Below, one piece after another: positions 39,001-48,950 of a stretch of DNA of 64,000 nucleotides. Where the stretch lies: contig CP141139.1 in NCBI GenBank assembly GCA_035236585.1, positions 16,756,990-16,820,989 on the forward strand. The letters run 5' to 3'. The notes beneath the pieces were generated by a model. It was given only the letters and a program-made list of their open reading frames with translations, was not told the DNA's origin and ran no database searches. Source of the DNA: Warburgia ugandensis (taxonomy: Eukaryota > Streptophyta > Magnoliopsida > Canellales > Canellaceae). The translations under genes and the position numbers were made by a program. How positions within the stretch are numbered: position 1 is the stretch's first letter; each line of letters begins with the position of its first letter.

Positions 39001-42000
39001 ATCACGTGTTCATTCTGATTGGTTTATTTCATTCTTTTGTTGCTTAGCTGTATACATTTCTGGAGACAACATCGGATACTATTGTATTGATGCCATGTTT
39101 CATTAAATTCTTTGGAGATGCCAAGAATCACTCTGGCTCACCTGCTCATCTCGCTATCACCTTTCTTGCTTTTGGTAAGATTTCATTCTATTGTTTGTTG
39201 TTGTATCTTTGACTGTGGGAATTCTGGAATTTCATTTGATCTAATTTTCTGATCTAAAAATGCTTTCTGTTATGCAGTCCTGAATTTAGCCTTTACACGG
39301 AGCCTTCTTTGTTTTTTGGTCATGCATGCATTCCTTTTATCAGGCCTGAGCTTGAGTTTATTTGAAATTGTAGCAAAAACAACCTGGTTACTTGTGTAGC
39401 CCTGTCAAGTATGCATAGAAAGATCACGTGTTCATTCTGATTGGTTTATTTCATTCTTTTGTTGCTTAGCTGTATACATTTCTGGAGACAACATCGGATA
39501 CTATTGTATTGATGCCATGTTTCATTAAATTCTTTGGAGATGCCAAGAATCACTCTGGCTCACCTGCCCATCTGGTTATCACCTTTCTTGCTTTTGGTAA
39601 GATTTCATTCTATTGTTTGTTCTTGTCATCTTTGACTGTGGGAATTCTGGAATTTCATTTGATCTAATTTTCTGATCTAAAAATGCTTTCTGTTATGCAG
39701 TCCTGAATTTTTCCTTTACACGGAGCCTTCTTTGTTTTCTGGTCATGCATGCATCCCTTTTATCAGGCAAATACTACAACAATAGAGGTACTATATATGA
39801 CATGTTTCTAGGCTTCTCTGTTTATCTTAGGTCCAGCCATACATGTTCTGCATTATGGTGTCCTATGTAGTTAGAGGCGTAAGGTGCACCAAGGCACAAA
39901 GGGCTGTGCCTACAGCCTGGGGCCCCTAGGCGTGTGCCTAAATCACGAGGCGCAAAATTATGTATTTAATAATTAAAAATAGCTAAAAATTATTAATTTA
40001 AAAAAAAAATCTTAAAAAGTATTAAAACATAGAAACATAATTATATTATGAAATATTATCTAAACATGCAATTTTTTGTGAACAAAATAATATATAAGTA
40101 TAATCAACCAAGTAAAATAACTTTTAAGAGTTTAAGAGTCAAAACTACTCATTTCAGTCATTTCTAGAGGGTTCTTTAAGCTCAGGGTCCAAATTATCAT
40201 CAGAGCTATCATAATCCTCCTCAACATATCCAATAGGACCACCACCTTAACTTTGCAACTCTTCAGTGTCCTCCTCAGACCCAGTTTCCTCCTTTGGTTC
40301 TGAAAGTACTTAAGACATGTTTCTCTGTTTCCTTTGCCTCCAGTACTACCTAGTGGGAGGGGCAACACATGAACTAGATTCGATAGCACGCTCAATGTCA
40401 CCCAATGTGAGGCTATCATCTAGATGCACAAGGTCATCCTCAGCATCTACTTTAATGATCCACTTATTACTCTCATCAACTTCTCTCAATACAATGGGAT
40501 CTGTATATGTTTGGGATCTCAAACGATCTTCATGTCGATAGCAGAGACGTTGATTATATTGAACTTATACCAAATTATTCAATGTTTTTGTGTGCAATCT
40601 ATTTCTCTTCTTTGTGTGAAGCTGCAATAAAATATCAAATTTTATAAAGTTAATTGTAAATTATATTGTTAAATGATCTATAAATTAGTGAAGTAAGTAA
40701 TACTTACATTTTCAAAAACACTCCAGTTCCGCTCGCAAGGAGATGCATTACAGGTCTGAGAGAGGACTTTGATAGCAAGTTTTTGGAGAATTAGGTATTT
40801 AGTCCCAAAAGTAACCCATCACTCGCCTACAAGAGTTAAATAACAATGAATTAAAAACATAAATTTAAGAAATTTAAGACAAACAAGATTTGAAATTGTA
40901 AGACTTATACGGAGCCATTATTTTCCTTTTCAATTTAGCCAAGTCATTCGCAAACAGGCCTGCTGGACGTTTATATGGGCCTAACTCGTCAATCACCTTG
41001 CAGATAGGGTACTGATAGTGTCAAATGAGCTTTGCTTGATAAATCTATCGACCTCAACATCTTCTTGCCTATCGTAATAAAATGCAGATTTAAGATAATA
41101 ACCAGATGCATGCAAAGGTTGAAAAAGCTGATTCGTCCATCTACTATCAACAATGCCACAAATATGGGCGGCCTGTCGCTCATTATCTTTAAGATTTGCC
41201 ATAATCTTTTCCTCGGCTCTTGTGATGGACTCGTATGTATAGGCTATATCAGGCTTCTCTTTAGTATCCGCCAACCTCAACATCTCTACAAGTGGTGCCA
41301 TTATCTTTAAGAAAATAGAATGTTATTTCAGAAGGAGCTATGGCTAACAATATTCTACACTCTTTGTTCAACCAGCATATTGCTCCATTTGCTGTTGCTC
41401 CATGCCTGACAGTGGAACATCTCTCTCAATTCCTCCCTGACATTGTAGATACTCTCTAAACTTAAGAAATTTGTGGCGAAACGAGTGACTACAGGCTTGA
41501 CCAATTCTCTTTGTTTGGTCACTGTTCTCATCAAATGAAGGATATGAGTATGACTGTATATGAAAACAATCACTGTCTTTGCTTATTTCATAACATATTC
41601 CACTTTTGGCAAATTGTCAATGTCCTTCAACATCAAGTCAACACAATGAGCTGCACAGGGTGACCAAAATAGATGCTTCCTTCTTATTTGTAAGCATCTT
41701 CCTACAGTTACATAATTTGATGCATTATTCGTCATGAGTAAATATTGAATCTTTTAAATATTAAATTTTTTAATGAAAAACTTAACTGAGATTAAGAGGA
41801 GAGATTACCTGGACAGTGTTTTCCTCTCCAACGTCATCTATGACTTCATCTAACATTTTAACAATCAAATATGAGCTCTTTAAATGCTCAGATCCATCAA
41901 TTAATTTTAGAAAAACTGTCCAAGTTGAACAGTTTATCAAAAAATTGATTAAGGTGCGACCCTTGCCATCGGTCCACCAATCTGACATTATGGAGCACCT

Positions 42001-44525
42001 GTATCGTGCCCAATCTTTTTTGCAATCTTGTACAAACTCATTTGTCCTTGCAACTTGCTTTTTGAGAAGAGGCACCCTCAACTCACGGTAAGAGGGTGCC
42101 TTGAAACCTTAAGATATAAATTAAAAAAAAAAAAAAAGTTAAATATTCTTTAACTTAAAAAATATGCATAAAAAGTACTAGTATATAAATGAAAACAAAA
42201 GAAAACCATTTACTTGGACCATGCTCTACAACCACCTCAAACATGGTCTGAAATGACTGACACCAAGCGGTATTGAAGACAATGCAATTCTTATAAAATA
42301 AGCTTGCAATGTAATCATATGCTCTGGTTCTAAGCTCCTTATATGCATTATTTATTGTTGTTTGATGCAAAGGAGCCTTCTAGACCTTTTGCTGCTCTCT
42401 ATACCAAATCCACTACAGCTTGGGCTACTACTACTGCCTGTATCTCACTATCAATGTCAACATCTCCCTCAATAGCTTTAAGATCATCATGAATCCCAAA
42501 CAAATTTTTCGGTCGTGTTTGCTCCATAATAATTCTCTCCTTTTCATCTTTTTTTTTTTTTACTCATTCATATAATCACTTATTCTTTTTGATATATCAG
42601 AGGTCACTTTGTTGCATTTTTTAGCATTCTTATGCCCTCTAGCTAAATGTTGTTTTAGCCTATAAATTCCACCACTGTATTTGTTTCTGCACAATTTGCA
42701 CCAAACTATATTCTTATCACTTGGAATTCTTAACTCTCCATACTCCCACCCTGGGTCTGCAGACCTAGAAATAGTTGAAGTATTTGAAGTTGAACCCCTT
42801 GATGATGACATCTTTAAATTTTAGGCCTAAAATGTAGAAAACATAAAATAGTGAGTATTGTTATTTTCAAAAAAATTGAAAAAAAAAACTCTAAAATAGA
42901 AAACTAGCATGAAAAAAACATCACATATGAACACACAAGCATGGGAAAGCTATATATGTGGATAGACATATGTTTTAAACTTTTAATTAATAAATATAAA
43001 AAAACAAAATTTTCTCCAATTTCTATAACTGGTATTTAAAAAAAAAAAAAACCCTAAAATACAACAACAACATGAAAAATACATCACACATGAAGATTCA
43101 AGCATAGGAAAGCTACATATGTGGATAGGAATACGTTTTAACTAATAAATATAAAAAAACAAATTTTTTTCCAAATTTTGCAACTAGTGTTTTCGAAAAA
43201 ATTGAAAAAGAAATCCTAAAATACAAAAACAGTATGAAAAATACATCACACATAAAGACAAAAGCATGGGAAAGCTATATATGTGAATAGGACTACGTTT
43301 TAACTAATAAATATTAAAAAAATAAATTTTTTCCCAATCTTTGTAACTATTATTTTTGAGAAATTTGAAAAAAAAAGAAGAAGTAAAATACAATAAAAGC
43401 ATGAAAATACATCACACATGAAGCCACAAGCATAGGAAAGTTGTATATGTGGATAGGAATAGGTTTTAAACTAATATATATATATATATATATATATATT
43501 TCAATTTTCGAAACTGTTATTTTAAAAAAAATTAAAAAACCCTAAAATACAAAAAGAAAGATGAAAAAATTATCACACATGAAGACACAAGCATGGGAAA
43601 GCTATATATGTGGATAGAAATATGTTTCAACGAAGAAATACAAAAAAACAAAGACTTTTATATTTTCATAACTGATTTTTTCGGAAAAACAGGAAAAAAC
43701 CTAAAAACAAACTCAAATTTAGAGCAAAGAAGTATAAAGCTCAAATGGAATTGGAATAAGAACCCATCAAGATTTATGGAAAAAAGTAAACAAAAAACAA
43801 AAAATTTGAAAATACGGTACTGTTTTTAACGTTTTTAAACAGAAATTGTAAAAAAATGGTAAGATTAGTGAATCCATGCCTTTTTTTGCTTAGATCTGTG
43901 AAAGATCGAAGAGGAATAGTCGTTTTCACCTTCTCTGCAGTTTGGAATATCAAAAATAGGATTGGAAGATGAAAAATGAAAAAAAAAAAAAAATGATGTT
44001 TATAAGTTACCGGCCAAACAGACTGCGACTGGAATTGGGGGCGCGCCTGAAAGGAGGCTCCATCTGCGCCCAAGCATGCGCTTAGGCAACCACGGCTCTA
44101 TTCTACTGCGACTTGCGCCTAGGCCGCCTTTAACTACATAGATGGTGGCCAAATTTGATGGTTTCCTGTGTATACTAAACCACGAGCCTTATAAAGAGCA
44201 CAAAAATATAAGCAGACCGCAGTCTTACATTTTATAGACTTTCGGGATAATATTGCTGTCAGGTTTATGAGAAGAAGAAGGAAGACCGATGGAAGTATGA
44301 TTTGGGCAGAAAGAAAAACTACGAGCAGATGGACAGTGACCTATCCACTCCTTTATGTGTGCTTGTTTACAAAACTCATTCTTATCTCGTGGCTAATGAT
44401 GCCCACAGGTTTTTGGTGCGAAAAAAGCATATTGGTTCCTCCCATTGTTTTCATCTGAGGATTTATTTAGAATACCTGCACTTCAAGGATTAGATTTCCC
44501 AACTCAGTCAGATGTTGAAGTGTGA
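30068..44525 (+). CDS. DHHC-type protein S-acyltransferase gene (PAT12-15-like), frame interrupted
   Basis: Exons seen: 1, 30,068-30,271; 2, 35,583-35,835; 3, 37,106-37,198; 4, one of 38,625-38,751, 39,048-39,174 or 39,470-39,596; 5, 39,701-39,787; 6, 44,263-44,328; 7, 44,409-44,525. Known: these membrane enzymes attach palmitate to cysteines of other proteins at Golgi, endosome or plasma membrane. Two N-terminal helices (residues about 17-38 and 52-76), the DPGSVP motif, the cysteine-rich domain ([20 protein letters not shown]), the catalytic DHHC in exon 3, two more helices, and the C-terminal TTxE-type region are present. Three defects: an extra T at 37,192-37,195, an extra A at 39,769-39,771, and no GT donor after 44,328. 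Without the two extra bases the product would be 314 residues, normal for the family. The frame is also open upstream to 29,780, but the family starts at MDSR-type methionine 30,068. It is either a recent pseudogene or has sequence errors. Confidence 0.88.
31214..31395 (-). mobile_element. Au-like SINE with 18-bp target duplication
   Basis: 182 bp, flanked by perfect CTTGACCTCATGATAGTA at 31,196-31,213 and 31,396-31,413. On the minus strand it has a tRNA-like head (GGAGCCTTGGCGCAATGG, A box), a B box region (ACGGGTTCAAGGC) and a 3' end GGGCTGCCCTTT, as in the Au SINE family. The perfect duplication marks a fairly recent insertion in intron 1 of the acyltransferase gene. Confidence 0.95.
31414..35582 (+). 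other. Remainder of acyltransferase intron 1
   Basis: About 4.2 kb with no recognisable exon, RNA gene or intact element. Short minus-strand frames (for example 31,965-32,270) faintly recall copia sequence but are too weak to call. Ends at the acceptor TTTTGCAG at 35,582. Confidence 0.55.
37884..38249. mobile_element. 366-bp foldback element in acyltransferase intron 3
   Basis: The left arm from 37,884 (ATAGTCTTGAAACCACCGCT...) and the right arm ending at 38,249 are inverted complements over about 115-120 bp, sharing for example GCTGGACTA, TAGAAGATCTAAAC and CATAGATGGCC. No coding capacity; non-autonomous DNA element. I could not define a target duplication. Confidence 0.85.
38500..39787 (+). 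repeat. Three tandem copies of a ~422-bp exon 4-intron-exon 5 cassette
   Basis: Units 38,500-38,922, 38,923-39,344 and 39,345 to about 39,766. Each holds the intron end, exon 4 (127 nt, starts at 38,625, 39,048 and 39,470), a short intron and most of exon 5 (starts at 38,856 in copy A and 39,701 in copy C). All acceptors and the exon 4 donors are kept in all three copies. Only the last exon 5 reaches its natural 3' end and donor. Exon 4 copies differ at a few residues (for example MPRFIKLF in A against MPCFIKFF in B and C). Near-identity means recent amplification. Confidence 0.95.
40140..42811 (-). pseudogene. hAT transposase (BED finger, DUF659 core, dimerisation region)
   Basis: Minus-strand blocks in order: BED zinc finger at 42,560-42,811 (W-x-C-KLC...LKQHLARGH); a block with [11 protein letters not shown] (42,155-42,370); the core at 41,782-42,081 with [18 protein letters not shown]; a block near 41,600-41,740 in which the usual TDNASNY reads TNNASNY, so a catalytic aspartate (codon 41,727-41,729) is asparagine; [15 protein letters not shown] (41,355-41,573); further helical blocks at 40,993-41,301; and the dimerisation motif [11 protein letters not shown] near 40,720-40,770 with KKRNRL after it. 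Stops and frameshifts separate blocks. Inactive copy of a plant hAT transposase. Confidence 0.88.
42900..43720. repeat. ~163-bp tandem repeat, five units, near the hAT element 5' end
   Basis: The shared block GGAAAGCTATATATGTGGA starts at about 42,944, 43,107, 43,269, 43,435 and 43,596, spacings 161-166. Each unit also has an ACATCACACATGAAGAC-like stretch and an A-rich stretch. Units are diverged. It lies between the BED finger start and the right terminal repeat, the place of hAT subterminal repeats. Confidence 0.9.
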
Positions 44526-46232
44526 GGCCTGGTGAGTAAAGATCCTTTCCATGCTTAACCTGGTTATTGACAATTGAGTACCTATATGTGGTTCAGCTCA
44601 TGAAAAAAATGTATACAGCTGGTTTCTCTGTTTTACTATGTTTTTTGTTTTGCTATTATTGAGCTATTTATAGAGTAGTTACAACAAATGAATCCCATCT
44701 ATTTATCCTGTGTGAAATGTTGTTTGAGGGATGCATTTCCCATTTTATACTTTCATTTTTTACCAAAAAAAAAAGAAAAAATATTTCAGTCCACAATTTT
44801 GAATTGTGGATAAATTCGACGGCATGCACGGAACTGAGCAAATATCTGTTTCCTGAGCAGTGACTAATAGTCTTCCATTATTTCGAATATGAGGGTAGCA
44901 CAAGGGATGCATATGAAGCAATGACGGCGAATGTATTAAGAAAGGGCATCGGCTCTTCTCTGTGCAGTGGGTTGGTTGGAGAATTCACCATTCGTCTGGT
45001 TGTTATTGTCAGTAAAAGCTTACATGATGTAAACCAATTTGTCTAAGTTGTAATATGAAGCTACTCCAAGCATTTAATAGGAAAGGAAAGAAAGAAAGAA
45101 AGAATTTTTAACCATTATGAAGTTAAATCATCACCACTCTACATCGGATTATCGCCCACAATACCATGCACGTCCCCTCTGGGTGGTGAGAGTGCTATTT
45201 GTACTTGGGTTTATGGGGAGCAAACCCACAACTCCAACCAAGTAGCCATGACTCATGACCCAAGCACAAGAGGAGATCTTGTAATGCCACTGCAGCAGAT
45301 GGCCCCCAAACTCATACTAGAAGTGCTTTGTGTCACAGTGCTCCTCCTTTTTGCATGGCGGAGTCCAGATGACCTATTCATGCATCTAATTCCTTTAGCT
45401 TTACATGTGTACTAGTGCAAAAATTATGCCGATTAGATGACCCTAACATCTAAAGAAATGTTCTGCTTATGGATAACTAGAAAATTTCTTAAAAACTGTC
45501 TAATTCAAAAACAAAAAACACGATCTTGTAATATGTCAATTTGCATAATTTTTTGGACTAGGAGATCCAAAGACAGAGGAATTAGATGAACTAAGTATTA
45601 GGTAGATCATCCCAGCTCAATTGCTTCCCCTTGTTAAGTGCATCGATTACTGTTTCCTCAATTTCCACTTGTTTTGGTAGTTTACCAAACTGGAGATCAG
45701 CAACAGCCACGAGCTCCCAAAACCAGGGGCATAGACAACATTATGGGACAAGCATGGAGATGTCTCAATATCACTATTAAATGACATTTTGAATGCACGT
45801 GCTTTCACTTTGGAACATACAAATACAAATTTGAGCCCGTTCTTTTAAGGACCCTAGCACATAAAATGGGACCCATCTGACAGTCAAGCCACTAATCTAT
45901 GGGCTTTTGCATGAGCATCAAGACACCAAAAACCAACGGTTGACATTCATCAGCAAACCTTTCACAGATCTGAGGATTAGAACCATCCAATGGTTCCATA
46001 TGATACGGTCATAGTGCCTACTGCCATCTAAGTGGCTTGGGCCGTTGAAAGCTCCAATAATAAGTAATGAGAGATGAACCATGAAATCAAGGATCAAGAT
46101 TTATCCATTCTGGGTAGGCCAATGAAAACAAACAGATAAGGTGTCATCCATTCCAGTCCAGTTCTAGTGGGCACAAGAACATTTATTTATCAAATACACC
46201 CCTCCTCTTCTCAGAAAGCAAAGCAGAAAACC
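44526..46232. other. Interval between acyltransferase and CHLM genes
   Basis: No coding frame with family resemblance. Contains a short A/AAAG-rich stretch near 45,083-45,105. The 3' UTR of the acyltransferase gene and the CHLM promoter must lie here; I see no certain TATA box. Confidence 0.5.
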
Positions 46233-47174
46233 ATGGCCTTCTCCACCTCCTTATCCTCTCCCATTCCCTTCCACAAACTTTCCTCCACAAAGGCCAAATT
46301 CCGCCCCCGAATCAAAATCCTAGCCCTCCCTGAACTCTCCACAACTGCTGCGGTCGCCGCCGGCGATATTGCAATCGACAGCACAACACTCGCCCTCCTC
46401 GGCGGGGGCTCAATTGCTGCGCTCGCCGCATTCCTCTCCGTTGCCGATCCAGAAAAACGCCGGCAACTCCAAGCCGCAGAAGTCGGTGGAGACGACAAAG
46501 AAGTCGTAAAAGACTACTTCAACAACTCGGGATTCCAACGCTGGAAGAAAATCTACGGCGACACTGACGACGTCAACAAAGTGCAGCTCGACATCCGCCT
46601 CGGCCACTCCAAAACCGTAGAAAATGTGCTCAAAATGCTCAAAGATGATGGCCCACTTTCCGGCGTCACAATCTGCGACGCCGGTTGCGGGACCGGCTGC
46701 CTCTCAATCCCCCTCGCAAAGGAAGGCGCGATTGTTTCGGCCACTGATATTTCCGCGGCTATGATTTCAGAAGCAGAGAGACAAGCCAAAGAAGAACTGA
46801 AATGGATTCCTGCGAGATTACCAAACTTTCAAGTGAAGGATTTGGAGAGTTTGGATGGGAAGTATGATACGGTGATCTGTTTGGATGTTTTAATACATTA
46901 TCCGCAGAGGAAAGCTGATGGGATGATTGCCCATTTGGCCTCATTGGCGGAAAACCGGTTGATTTTAAGTTTTGCTCCCAAAACATTCTATTATAATCTG
47001 TTGAAGAGGGTTGGAGAACTTTTTCCTGGGCCTTCCAAGGCCACTAGAGCTTATTTGCACGCAGAAGCTGATGTTGAAAGAGCTTTGAAGAAGGTTGGGT
47101 GGAGAATTCAAAAAAGGGGCCTTGTTACTACTCAGTTTTACTTTGCCAAGTTGGTTGAGGCTGTTCCTGCCTGA
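46233..47174 (+). CDS. CHLM: Magnesium-protoporphyrin IX O-methyltransferase, chloroplastic
   Basis: Single open exon of 313 codons plus stop. The ATG at 46,233 sits in a good context (ACCATGG) and is preceded by stops or GTG only, so the longer frame from 46,167 is not used. Known: CHLM methylates the C13 propionate of Mg-protoporphyrin IX with S-adenosylmethionine, the step after Mg chelatase in chlorophyll synthesis, at chloroplast envelope and thylakoid. Seen: a Ser/Thr-rich transit peptide of roughly 35-45 residues, a hydrophobic patch (LALLGGGSIAALAAFL), the SAM motif DAGCGTG at about 149-155, LDVLIHYPQ, and the C-terminal block FPGPSKATRAYLHAEADVERAL. Length is normal. The first 180 or so codons are GC-rich, the rest AT-rich. 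It looks functional. Confidence 0.97.
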   Translation: MAFSTSLSSPIPFHKLSSTKAKFRPRIKILALPELSTTAAVAAGDIAIDSTTLALLGGGSIAALAAFLSVADPEKRRQLQAAEVGGDDKEVVKDYFNNSGFQRWKKIYGDTDDVNKVQLDIRLGHSKTVENVLKMLKDDGPLSGVTICDAGCGTGCLSIPLAKEGAIVSATDISAAMISEAERQAKEELKWIPARLPNFQVKDLESLDGKYDTVICLDVLIHYPQRKADGMIAHLASLAENRLILSFAPKTFYYNLLKRVGELFPGPSKATRAYLHAEADVERALKKVGWRIQKRGLVTTQFYFAKLVEAVPA

Positions 47175-47489
47175 TTTTCAGAGGGAGAGACAGAGAGAGA
47201 ATGTAAAACGGTATGTTCGTCTGATTTTGTACTTCTCACTTCTTTTAATTGCTTTTTCTTCATGTAACGTAGTAGACTTTGTTGTTTTTATGCTTAAAGT
47301 TGTATGATTGATGACTGGTTGAAGAGAAACTACGTGGCCATTTAAGAGAAGCAATATGTACCTGGTAGATTCGTTCTCAACAGATACAAAATGCACTTTA
47401 GAAGAAGCAAATCACATGTTTTTTATACCAAATTCTCATTTGCCTTGATATCTTGTATGAACACCCCCCACACCCCCCTCCTCCCAGAT

Positions 47490-48060
47490 TCAGGCATTGA
47501 CTTGAGAAATTCGCTGGGTCCGATGATGAGATTTGAACTTGGAACTGACTTCTGTTTTACAGTCTGAGGCTAGAAAGAGAACGACGGCGATTTTCTGTGT
47601 TTCTTCTTCTGATAAGCGTACTTTTCTTATTTTCTTGGATTGTTTTTTCAATGGAGCTTCTCGGGTCTCATCAAATTTCGTGAACAAAGCAAATATATGC
47701 GGTTAGAATTCAGGGAAAAGATGAAAGAAGAACGTGACAGAGCTACCAGTAAGATGCCCCTGTTTTGGGTTCAGGAATCGAGAAATCAAAATGCCATTGT
47801 CGCGCTATGCATACCTGAGAAAAGTAGAGCCACAACATTAAACAGAAACAGGGAGAGAAATATCTATGAAAAAGGGGAAAAGACCCATTATATAGGTAAA
47901 ACAGGGGAAGAACCATGTATTTGTGAACAATGATTGATATGAGGAGACTTAATGCTTCATGGAAGAGCTTGGAGACGTTGATTACGGATTTGAGTTCGTG
48001 GTGGTTCAGTTTGGAGAGAATTTGGATCTTGGCACGAACAAATACACAAAGATTTAGGAT
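47490..48060 (-). pseudogene. F-box gene fragment, FBS/SKIP27-like
   Basis: Minus-strand blocks in order: an F-box half at about 48,051-47,953 (VRAKIQILSKLNHHELKSVI, then NVSKLFHEA); the family block ARQWHFDFSIPEPK at 47,814-47,746; and a C-terminal block at 47,687-47,490 containing KVRLSEEETQKIAVVLF, ending at a stop. The order matches plant F-box proteins of the FBS1/At1g61340 and At4g35930 type, which bind SKP1 and act in stress responses. An acceptor before VCIARQWHF is clear (TTTTCTCAG), but no in-phase GT donor follows HEA, and the N-terminal LP of the F-box is unclear. I could not assemble a full model, so it is either a pseudogene or a gene with an unresolved exon. It converges with CHLM, ends about 315 bp apart. 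Confidence 0.6.
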
Positions 48061-48404
48061 GAAAACAAAAGATTGTTGAATTGGGGAAGAACATGAAGAA
48101 TCAAACTGGTAAGAGTGGGAGAGAAACAAACCATGGAGTCCAAAGGGAGAGCATAAATGGGAAAATTCAACATGAGAAGTTGAATTTGATCAAGCAGAAG
48201 CCACAAGGGCGGGGTCGAAAGACCCATAACATCAATCTGCAAGTCGTTATGGCAGTTCTTTTTGCTGCTTCTATATACTTGCGCGTGTTATTCTTCTTCT
48301 GCCGCGATGGCATTGGTCGGTCCGGCTTAGTTGGTTAAGATAATTTGGCCGTATAAGTCTTTCTTTTGAAATCCATAAGATCTAATGCTGTTAGTGCACA
48401 AGAC

Positions 48405-48510
48405 TAGCTCGAGAACCGTCGCTTGTGACCTGGAGGTTACAGGTTTAAGGCGTAAAAATAGTCTCTTGTAAAAATGCAAGATAAGATTGCATATTACAGA
48501 TTAGTAAAAA
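48405..48510 (+). mobile_element. Degenerate Au-like SINE
   Basis: Carries GTGACCTGGAGGTTACAGG, a decayed B-box region, followed by TAGTCTCTTGTAAAAATGCAAG as in the other copies. Ends are not definable. Confidence 0.55.
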
Positions 48511-48782
48511 AATTTCATTCAATTTGCAGCCTTAACACATGCATAACATTATTCAAACAAGAGATAAATGGCCTTAGATGCTTGACTTGTTTATTTTTAA
48601 ATAATTTTCTTCATATTTTACAGCTGAAAATTTTTTAATATTCCATAATAACTTAATCCATGACTCTTATTCCTGTCTTAAATAGCACCATTGAGGCTTG
48701 TTCATGGCCTATTAACAACTTTGTCATCAATCATAACCATACACAATGTGGAGAAGGGTATCATATGGAGAAGGAGGATATG

Positions 48783-48950
48783 AAGGGGAGCTTTGGTGCA
48801 ATGGTAAAATTGTTCCCATGTGACCTTGAGGTCACGGGTTCAAGATGTGAAAATAGCCTCTTGCAAAAATACAAGATAAGGCTGAGTACTATAAACCCTT
48901 GTAATCTGCCCCTTCCCAGAATCCCGCATAGCCAGGAACTTCATGCACCT
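48783..48950 (+). mobile_element. Au-like SINE, plus strand
   Basis: Starts AAGGGGAGCTTTGGTGCAAT (tRNA-like A box), has the B box GGTCACGGGTTCAAG, then GCCTCTTGCAAAAATACAAG and CTGCCCCTTCCCAGAATCCC, all family blocks in the family order. The 3' end fades after about 48,950. Confidence 0.88.

Larger units (their letters stand above)
39863..44141 (-). mobile_element. hAT transposon relic (4.28 kb) in acyltransferase intron
   Basis: The terminal inverted repeat CTATGTAGTTAGAGGCG on the left mirrors CTATGTAGTTAAAGGCG at the right end. An 8-bp target duplication, ATGGTGTC (39,855-39,862) and ATGGTGGC (44,142-44,149), differs at one base; 8 bp is the hAT hallmark. Inside is a minus-strand transposase gene with BED zinc finger, DUF659-like core and C-terminal dimerisation region, plus a tandem array near its 5' end. 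Confidence 0.92.

Noticed and set aside
46167-46232. Upstream extension of the CHLM frame
   Set aside because: It begins with GTG, not ATG, and the ATG at 46,233 has a good context and gives a normal transit peptide.
48800-48860. Possible tRNA gene (A box and B box present)
   Set aside because: The boxes belong to a SINE head. No cloverleaf could be completed, and the downstream sequence matches the SINE body.
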